Shown: positions 56,925 to 64,000 of the stretch, one piece after another
Layout of the letters: the number at the start of each line of letters is the position of its first letter
Position numbering within the stretch: the first letter of the stretch is position 1
From: Xanthomonas floridensis
GTDB taxonomy: Bacteria; Pseudomonadota; Gammaproteobacteria; Xanthomonadales; Xanthomonadaceae
Direction: 5' to 3'
NCBI RefSeq assembly: GCF_001642575.1
Contig: NZ_LXNG01000055.1
Coordinates: 124,001-188,000 of the forward strand
DNA length: 64,000 nucleotides
Translations under genes and position numbers: made by a program
The notes under the pieces: model-generated
What the model was told of the DNA's origin: nothing
Databases searched by the model: none
What the model saw: the letters and a program-made list of their open reading frames with translations, nothing else

Positions 56925-57935
56925 TCAGCGTCCGATCACCAGCTCCACGGGGGCGTTGGCCGGCAGTTGCACGGTGATCGGCGTGCTTTCCACATCGTCG
57001 GCCTGGCGCATCGCGTTGCCGCTGCGCGACAGCCGCGCCAGCACCTGCACGTTGTCCAATGACGACAGGGCGCGGGTGGGCATCGGGCTGTCGCCGTCGT
57101 CCAGGGTGACGGTCAGCGGCAATTCGCTGAGGGCATGTTTTTCCACTGCCACCGGCATCGGAGTGTCGGCTGATCGGGCGATCACGAACACGCTGGTGTC
57201 GCCGGGCAGCGCGGTGCGTTTGGCGAATTCCGCATCCAGAGCGATGCGCACGCTGATGCGTTTGCCGGCCGCCGCATCGGCGCCGCTCTCGGCTGCCGGC
57301 AGCGCTGCCAGCCCGGCTTCCCGGCGTGCGGTGTTGATCTGCTCGAGCAGGCCAGGGCGAGTGCTGGCGTCGACCACCTGCAGCAATGGCTCCCAGGTGG
57401 CGCTGGCTTTGGCCGGCTGGCCAGCCTGGCGCTGCACCACGCCCAGAAACCAGCGTGCGCGCTGGTGGTCCGGCTGCACGCTGAGCGCATGCTCGAGCAG
57501 GCGCAGCGCCTGCGGATCCGGGCGCCCGCTGTCGTCGGCAAGCATGCGCGCTTGCGCGGCCGCCACCAGCACGTCCGGTTCGTCCGGCCGCAGCGCCACC
57601 GCGCGCGCAAAGGCGTCGCGGGCCTCGGCGAATTTCTGCTGGCTGGACAGCGAACGTCCCAGCAGCACCCAGCCTTCAGCCTGGTCGGGATTGCGCGCCA
57701 GGGCTGCGCGCAGCTGCACGATGGCCTCATCCAGCGTGCGTGGCGTGTCAGGGCGGTTGGCGGCCAGCTCGATCGCGCCCGGCGTGCCCACCAACCAGTA
57801 CAACGCTGCACTGGCGGCCAGCAGCAGCGCCGCCACGCTGGCGGCCAGCCCGCGCGTCTGCCGCCACAGTGGCCGCAACGCCACACCAACGGCCAGCAGT
57901 GCAACGACCACCACCGCAATCACGAAACCGACCAT
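56925..57935 (-). CDS. ccmI: Cytochrome c maturation protein CcmI (CycH)
   Basis: 336 residues: two N-terminal transmembrane segments (about 1-20 and 32-50) and a periplasmic TPR domain. It chaperones apocytochrome c to the haem ligation machinery. Last gene of the ccm operon; adjoins ccmH with a one-base overlap. Confidence 0.9.
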   Translation of the reverse strand: MVGFVIAVVVVALLAVGVALRPLWRQTRGLAASVAALLLAASAALYWLVGTPGAIELAANRPDTPRTLDEAIVQLRAALARNPDQAEGWVLLGRSLSSQQKFAEARDAFARAVALRPDEPDVLVAAAQARMLADDSGRPDPQALRLLEHALSVQPDHQRARWFLGVVQRQAGQPAKASATWEPLLQVVDASTRPGLLEQINTARREAGLAALPAAESGADAAAGKRISVRIALDAEFAKRTALPGDTSVFVIARSADTPMPVAVEKHALSELPLTVTLDDGDSPMPTRALSSLDNVQVLARLSRSGNAMRQADDVESTPITVQLPANAPVELVIGR

Positions 57936-58369
57936 CACCACTCCTGCTCGTCGGGCGGCAGCGCGGGCGCGGTGGCGCTGCGGCGGCGTACCACCATGAC
58001 CACTGCCGTGCCGCCCAGCAGCAACACCAGCAACGGACCGAACCACAGCAGCCAGGTGCGCGATTCCACCTGCGGGCGATACAGCACGAACTCGCCATAG
58101 CGGGCGACCAGGAACTGCCGGATCTGCGTATCGCTTCGGCCCTGCTGCATCAGCGCCAGCACTTCGCGGCGCAGATCCTGCGCGATTTGCGCGTTGGAAT
58201 CGGCCAGCGACTGGTTCTGGCATTGCACGCAGCGCAGCTCGGCGGTCAGCGCGTGGAAGCGCGCTTCCTCGGCGGCGGAACGGTAATGCGGCGGCGCGTG
58301 ATCGCCCACCGGCTGGGCCACGGCCAGCCAGGGGAGCAGCAGCAGCGTCAGCAGCCAGGCGCGGCTCAT
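57935..58369 (-). CDS. ccmH: Cytochrome c maturation thiol protein CcmH
   Basis: 144 residues: signal peptide, RCVQCQNQ redox motif (Cys47, Cys50) and one C-terminal transmembrane helix. It keeps the CxxCH motif of apocytochrome c reduced for haem attachment. Four-base overlap with ccmG. Confidence 0.95.
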   Translation of the reverse strand: MSRAWLLTLLLLPWLAVAQPVGDHAPPHYRSAAEEARFHALTAELRCVQCQNQSLADSNAQIAQDLRREVLALMQQGRSDTQIRQFLVARYGEFVLYRPQVESRTWLLWFGPLLVLLLGGTAVVMVVRRRSATAPALPPDEQEW

Positions 58370-58968
58370 GGCTTGGCGTGCAGGTCCGGGGCGGCGGTGG
58401 GCGAGCGTTCAATCCGGCTCAATGCCGGAATCAGCTGGGTGTCGATGATGGATTGGGTGAGCATGCCGCTGTACTTCCAGCGCACCACGCCGCGCCCGTC
58501 GACCAGAAAGGTTTCCGGCGCCGCCGCAATGCCGAAGTCGATGGCGGTGCGCCCGTCGACATCGGCCACCACCAACAGATACGGATTGCCCAGTTGTTCG
58601 AGCCAGCGCAAGGCGTCGGCGCGCTCGTCCTTCCAGTTGTAGCCGATCACGCGCACCCGCTTGGTCAGCGCAAACTTGCTCAGCACCGGGTGTTCTTCGC
58701 GGCAGGCCGGGCACCAGCTGCCCCACACATTGATGATGTAGGGCGCGCCGCGCAGCTCACGCGCGTGCACCACGATGCTGGGGTCGTGCAGCAACGGCAG
58801 CGCGAACTCCGGCGCCGGCTTGCCGATCAGCGCCGAGGGCAGGGCATCGCGATCGTCCTGACCGGAGCGCACCACCGCATAGACCAATAGTGTCGCCAGG
58901 GCGAGCAGCAGCACGATGGCGCCCACGAGTACCGCAGTGGGCAGGCGGGGCGAGCGTGACTCAGACAT
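58366..58968 (-). CDS. ccmG: Thiol:disulfide protein CcmG (DsbE)
   Basis: 200 residues: one N-terminal membrane anchor (about 10-32) and a thioredoxin fold with SWCPAC (Cys86, Cys89) and a cis-Pro loop (APETF). It reduces CcmH or apocytochrome c. Start overlaps the ccmF end by eight bases. Confidence 0.95.
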   Translation of the reverse strand: MSESRSPRLPTAVLVGAIVLLLALATLLVYAVVRSGQDDRDALPSALIGKPAPEFALPLLHDPSIVVHARELRGAPYIINVWGSWCPACREEHPVLSKFALTKRVRVIGYNWKDERADALRWLEQLGNPYLLVVADVDGRTAIDFGIAAAPETFLVDGRGVVRWKYSGMLTQSIIDTQLIPALSRIERSPTAAPDLHAKP

Positions 58969-60898
58969 CTTGGATCTCCGCAGGACGACGAAAACGCCGG
59001 TCGGCCGCGGTGACCAGGCCGCCAAGCGCCATCAGCAGCGCTCCCAGCCAGATCCAGCGCACGAACGGTTTGAGGTGGACGCGCACCGCCCAGGCCTGGT
59101 TGCCCAGCGGTTCGCCAAGGGCGACATACAGGTCGCCAAACGGACCTGGGCGGATCGCCGCCTCGGTCAGGGTCTGTCCGCCGCTGGCGTAGCGGCGTTT
59201 TTCGGCATGCAGCATGCCAACCGGCACATCGTCCTTGAACACCTGCAGGTTGGCGCGGTCGGACAGGTAATTCGGCCCGCGCAGTGCTTCCAGATTCTCG
59301 AAGTGCAGCGCGTACCTCCCGATCTCGATCTGCTGGCCGGGTGCCAACGCGACCTCGCGCTGCAAGCTCAGCGATTCCACCAGCAGCGCGCCGGCCAGGA
59401 AGACCGCCACTCCCAGGTGCGCCAGCGCCATGCCCAGCATCTCGGCAGTGAATCGCCGGCCCTTGGCGGCACGCCGCGTCCACAGGAAGCGCAATGTGCC
59501 CAACAGCACCCATGCCGCGCCGGTGACGCCGATGGCTGCCTTGAGCTGCCCCTGCGGCGCCATGAACCAGGCCAGCACGCCTGCGGCCAGCGCCAGGCCA
59601 GCCCACGGCGCCAGCAGGGCCAGCGGCCGCGAGGCCTGTTCGCGCTGCCAGCGCGTAAGCGGGCCAAAGGGCAGCAATGCTACCAGCGGCGCCATCAACA
59701 CCACGAACAAGGTACCGAAGTAGGGCGGGCCCACCGACAGCTTGCCCAGTCCCAACGCATCGGCCAGCAGCGGGTACAGGGTGCCCAGCAGCACCATCGC
59801 GCAGGCGCAGGTCAGCAGCAGGTTGTTGAGCAGCAGCAGCGTCTCGCGCGAGCTGCCGGCAAACGCGCGGCGCGGGTCATCGCCGGGCGCCAGGCGCGGC
59901 GCGCGGATCGCGTACAGCAGCAACGCGCCGCCCACCACCGCCAGCAGGAACACCAGGATGAACACGCCGCGCGACGGATCGGCGGCGAACGAATGCACGC
60001 TGGTCAGCACGCCCGAGCGCACCAGGAAGGTACCCAGCAGCGACAACGCGAAAGCGGCGATCGCCAGCAACAGCGTCCAGCTGGCGAAGCTGCCGCGCTT
60101 TTCGGTCACTGCCTGCGAATGCAGCAGGGCAGTGCCGACCAGCCATGGCATGAAGCTGGCGTTTTCCACCGGGTCCCAGAACCACCAGCCGCCCCAGCCC
60201 AGTTCGTAGTACGCCCACCAACTGCCCAGCGCGATGCCCACGGTGAGCATGGCCCAGGCCACGTTGGTCCAGGGCCGGGTCCAGCGCAGCCAGCGCGCGT
60301 CCATGCGTCCTTCCAGCAGCGCGGCGATGGCGAAGGCAAACGGCACTGCAAAGCCGACATAGCCGCAGTACAACATCGGCGGGTGGATGATCAGGCCCGG
60401 GTCCTGCAGAAGGGGATTGAGGTCGGCGCCTTCGGGCGGCACCGGTAGCAGGCGCGCAAACGGATTGGAGGTGAACAGCAGGAACGCCAGGAAGCCCACG
60501 CTGATCAGCGCCATCACCCCGAGCACGCGCGCCACGACCTGTGGCGGCAATTGCCGCGACCACAGCGCCACCGCACCGGTCCACAGCGCCAGCACCAGCG
60601 TCCACAGCAACAGCGAGCCTTCGTGCGCGCCCCAGACCGCCGAGTAGCGGTAGATCACCGGCAGCAGGCTATTGGAGTTTTCGGCCACATAGCGCACCGA
60701 AAAGTCCTGCACCAGGAACGCATGCGTCAGCAGCGCGAACGCGCTGGCAATCAATCCCAGCTGCACCAGCGCCGCGGGCCGCGCCACTGCCATCCAGCTG
60801 GCATGCCCGCGTTGTGCGCCGGCCAGCGGCAAGGCGGCCTGCACCAGCGCGACCAGCAAGGCCAGGACCAACAGGAAGGTACCCAGCTCAGCAAGCAT
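58961..60898 (-). CDS. ccmF: Cytochrome c haem lyase subunit CcmF
   Basis: 645 residues, about 15 transmembrane helices, with the tryptophan-rich WWD motif GWGGWWFWDPVENASFMPWL. It forms the haem ligation complex with CcmH and CcmI. It is separated from ccmE by an unusual 318-bp gap. Confidence 0.96.
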   Translation of the reverse strand: MLAELGTFLLVLALLVALVQAALPLAGAQRGHASWMAVARPAALVQLGLIASAFALLTHAFLVQDFSVRYVAENSNSLLPVIYRYSAVWGAHEGSLLLWTLVLALWTGAVALWSRQLPPQVVARVLGVMALISVGFLAFLLFTSNPFARLLPVPPEGADLNPLLQDPGLIIHPPMLYCGYVGFAVPFAFAIAALLEGRMDARWLRWTRPWTNVAWAMLTVGIALGSWWAYYELGWGGWWFWDPVENASFMPWLVGTALLHSQAVTEKRGSFASWTLLLAIAAFALSLLGTFLVRSGVLTSVHSFAADPSRGVFILVFLLAVVGGALLLYAIRAPRLAPGDDPRRAFAGSSRETLLLLNNLLLTCACAMVLLGTLYPLLADALGLGKLSVGPPYFGTLFVVLMAPLVALLPFGPLTRWQREQASRPLALLAPWAGLALAAGVLAWFMAPQGQLKAAIGVTGAAWVLLGTLRFLWTRRAAKGRRFTAEMLGMALAHLGVAVFLAGALLVESLSLQREVALAPGQQIEIGRYALHFENLEALRGPNYLSDRANLQVFKDDVPVGMLHAEKRRYASGGQTLTEAAIRPGPFGDLYVALGEPLGNQAWAVRVHLKPFVRWIWLGALLMALGGLVTAADRRFRRPAEIQDV

Positions 60899-61216
60899 GG
60901 GAGAGCCAGAAACGGGCGGCGTGGAGCGGGCCAGCGGAAACAGTACGCAGACGGGTCAGGTCGGCAGATCCACGCAGGCTGCGGTGCAGGGTGGCGCGCC
61001 ATGCCCGGTGAAGTGCAACGCCGTCCCTTGCCGTCGTGCGGTCCGTCGTGGCCAGCGCATGCGTCGACCGGCGGAGGGGGCGAGCAGCGTCTGACGTGTC
61101 GCCGGGAACACCGGAAGACACGCCTGCCACGCGGCTTCCGGTGACTGCATCGGGCTTCTTCCGCACTCCCCATCGCCGGTCGCAGACCCCGGCAGCGCCG
61201 TCCATCAGTCCATCCC
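60899..61216. other. Gap inside the ccm operon (possible small ORF)
   Basis: 318 bp between ccmE and ccmF, whereas every other boundary in the operon except ccmB/C overlaps. On the minus strand one open frame (60888-61220, 110 codons, GTG start) spans it exactly, overlapping the ccmE stop (GTGA) and the ccmF start by 11 bases. Its product is Arg/Ala/Thr-rich with no motif, so it may be spurious. Confidence 0.4.
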
Positions 61217-62591
<1,375 letters not shown>

Positions 62592-62703
62592 GCGATGGCG
62601 ATGGCTCTTGGCATGGCGATGGCTCTTTGCATGGAGGCAGTTTCCGGTACGACACCACCGTACACCCTACGGTGTCCCATCAATGGCGCATCTGCAACGT
62701 CGA

Positions 62704-63396
62704 TCAGCTGAGCGAGATCCGGATCGCCGCTGCCGCCGCCAGCGGTGCCAGCACGATGCCGATCACCAACCCTGCGCCCAGCAACAACAACGCACCTACC
62801 GCATCCTGCCCTTGTCCGCTGGCCGCCACGCTGCCGGCGCCGAACACCAGCACCGGCACATACAGCGGCAACGCGAGCAACGCCACGAGAATACCAGAGC
62901 GTTTCATCGTCACCGTCAGTGCCGCAACCACTGCGCCGAGCAGACTCAATAACGGTGTGCCCAATGCCAACGATGCCAGCAGCACCGGCAATTGGTCATG
63001 CGGCAGGTGCAGCAATTCGCCCAGCAATGGCGTCACCGCAATCAACGGCAGCGCGCTGGTGGCCCAATGCAGCAGCACGCGCACGGCGATCAACCACGCC
63101 AGCGGTACCGGTGCCAGCAACCATTGCTCCATCGAGCCGTCTTCCACGTCGCTGCGGAACAGTGCGTCCAACGACAGTAGGCCGGCCAGCAGTACCGACA
63201 GCCACAGCACCGCCGGTGCGGCCTGTGCCAGCAGGTCGGGGCGCCCGCCCAGGCCCAGTGCGAACAGCACCACGATCAGCAGCGCGAACAGCGCCGGCTG
63301 CAGTGCGTCGCTGCGACGGCGCCACAGCAATTGCAGATCGCGACGTAGCAGCGCGCGGGCCGCTTGCAGCAAGGACGGCTGCGATGACGGCGTCAT
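62704..63396 (-). CDS. ccmB: Haem exporter membrane subunit CcmB
   Basis: 230 residues, six transmembrane helices, with the [17 protein letters not shown] signature of CcmB. It forms the CcmAB ABC complex. Four-base overlap with ccmA. Confidence 0.95.
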   Translation of the reverse strand: MTPSSQPSLLQAARALLRRDLQLLWRRRSDALQPALFALLIVVLFALGLGGRPDLLAQAAPAVLWLSVLLAGLLSLDALFRSDVEDGSMEQWLLAPVPLAWLIAVRVLLHWATSALPLIAVTPLLGELLHLPHDQLPVLLASLALGTPLLSLLGAVVAALTVTMKRSGILVALLALPLYVPVLVFGAGSVAASGQGQDAVGALLLLGAGLVIGIVLAPLAAAAAIRISLS

Positions 63397-64000
63397 GCCG
63401 CGGCCTCCAGGGTGAGCATGCGGGTGCGCACCGGCGGTGCCGCGTAGGCGCCGTGGGTGGTGACCAGTGCCGCGCCACCGCCGCGCAGGTGCGCGGAAAT
63501 CATCCGGTTGACCAGGGTGATGCCGTCCAGGTCCAGGTTGGCGTAGGGCTCGTCCAGCAGCCACAACGGCGCCGGCGAAAGCCACAGCCGGGCAAGCCCC
63601 AGGCGCTTGCGCTGGCCGGCAGACAGTTGCCGCACCAGCGCATCCTCGTAACCGGCCAGGCCCACGATGGCCAGCGCGCTGCCGGGCATCTGCTTGGCCC
63701 GGCGGCCATGCAGGCCGCACAGGAAATGCAGGTTCTCCAGCGTGCTGAGGTCGGCCTTCAGGCCGGGCAGGTGGCCCAGGTAGGCCATGAAGCGGCTGCG
63801 GTCGCCGCGCCGCGCGGTCTTGCCGTCGATCTGGATCTGCCCACGCTCCACCTGCAGCAGCCCGGCCAGCACCCGCAGCAGCGTGGTCTTGCCGGCACCG
63901 TTGTCGCCTTGCACCAGCAAGGCTTCGCCGGCATCCACATGGAAATCCAGCGGGCCGAACACCGGCTCTTCGTTGCGGCTGAAGGCCAGCGCGCGCGCCG
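63393..64000 (-). CDS. ccmA: Haem exporter ATPase CcmA (5' end outside window)
   Basis: At least 202 codons are visible; reading continues to the window edge ([19 protein letters not shown]), so the apparent start at 63962 (a GTG) is not the real one. Walker [10 protein letters not shown], signature [10 protein letters not shown] and Walker [13 protein letters not shown] are intact. It powers release of haem-loaded CcmE. Confidence 0.93.
   Translation of the reverse strand, partial: ARALAFSRNEEPVFGPLDFHVDAGEALLVQGDNGAGKTTLLRVLAGLLQVERGQIQIDGKTARRGDRSRFMAYLGHLPGLKADLSTLENLHFLCGLHGRRAKQMPGSALAIVGLAGYEDALVRQLSAGQRKRLGLARLWLSPAPLWLLDEPYANLDLDGITLVNRMISAHLRGGGAALVTTHGAYAAPPVRTRMLTLEAAA

Overview
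This is a 64 kb stretch of a high-GC gammaproteobacterial chromosome that looks like a plant-associated Xanthomonas, probably of the citri/axonopodis group. The evidence is gene content. Arginine synthesis runs through acetylated intermediates (N-acetylornithine carbamoyltransferase, acetylcitrulline deacetylase, fused acetylglutamate synthase-kinase). A polygalacturonase and a pectinesterase sit side by side. There is an alpha-amino-acid ester hydrolase of the X. citri type, a cycH/ccm cytochrome c maturation operon, and many short intergenic repeats. No prophage, transposase, CRISPR array or secretion-system cluster was seen. Most of the window is housekeeping DNA, with its novelty in the repeats and a few gene-level oddities.

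Layout. 1-3.5 kb: tail of an ABC-F-like gene, an inverted repeat element, a barstar/barnase pair, a superoxide dismutase, then suhB. 3.6-9.4 kb: trmJ, a PhnD-like binding protein coupled to a GGDEF/EAL protein, and divergent epmB/efp. 9.4-13.9 kb: a secreted unknown, mtaD, ubiG, gph and an unknown. 14.1-18.9 kb: polygalacturonase, pectinesterase, a flavin-binding stress protein and a small unknown. 19-22.6 kb: eat-eutB-eutC for ethanolamine use. 23-28.4 kb: a VOC protein in lower-GC DNA, an M23 peptidase, dihydroorotase, yidD, an odd DksA and an S41 peptidase. 28.5-32.6 kb: an MFS exporter, sufE, a REP-like element, cysS and a periplasmic unknown.

32.9-44.7 kb is the arginine/proline block: argF', argG, argE', argAB, a GNAT gene, argC, argH, a cupin, a YciI-like gene, proB and proA. 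Together these make arginine from glutamate (only argD is missing) and carry out the first two steps of proline synthesis. 45-48.3 kb: the ester hydrolase and an MFS permease facing each other. 48.3-55 kb: tRNA-Pro, then cydABX and cydDC transcribed divergently from a 177-bp gap holding a perfect FNR-type box. 55.2-56.8 kb: a DUF1294 protein and metX. 56.9-64 kb: the minus-strand operon ccmABCDE-(318 bp gap)-ccmFGHI, with ccmA cut by the window edge.

The two most unusual signals are both in non-coding DNA. First, four head-to-tail copies of a ~232-bp unit lie between argG and argE'. Each carries a REP-like palindrome plus the argE' leader and its first 30 bases, so the argE' start is repeated three times upstream of the real one, and the last false ORF ends on the real start codon. 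Second, a GGGAATC heptad repeat sits at gene boundaries with strict orientation: GGGAATC just after stop codons (ubiG, argF', proB) and its complement at start codons (argG, proA, metX). It makes potential hairpins between argF'/argG and proB/proA and contributes codons to both argF' and argG.
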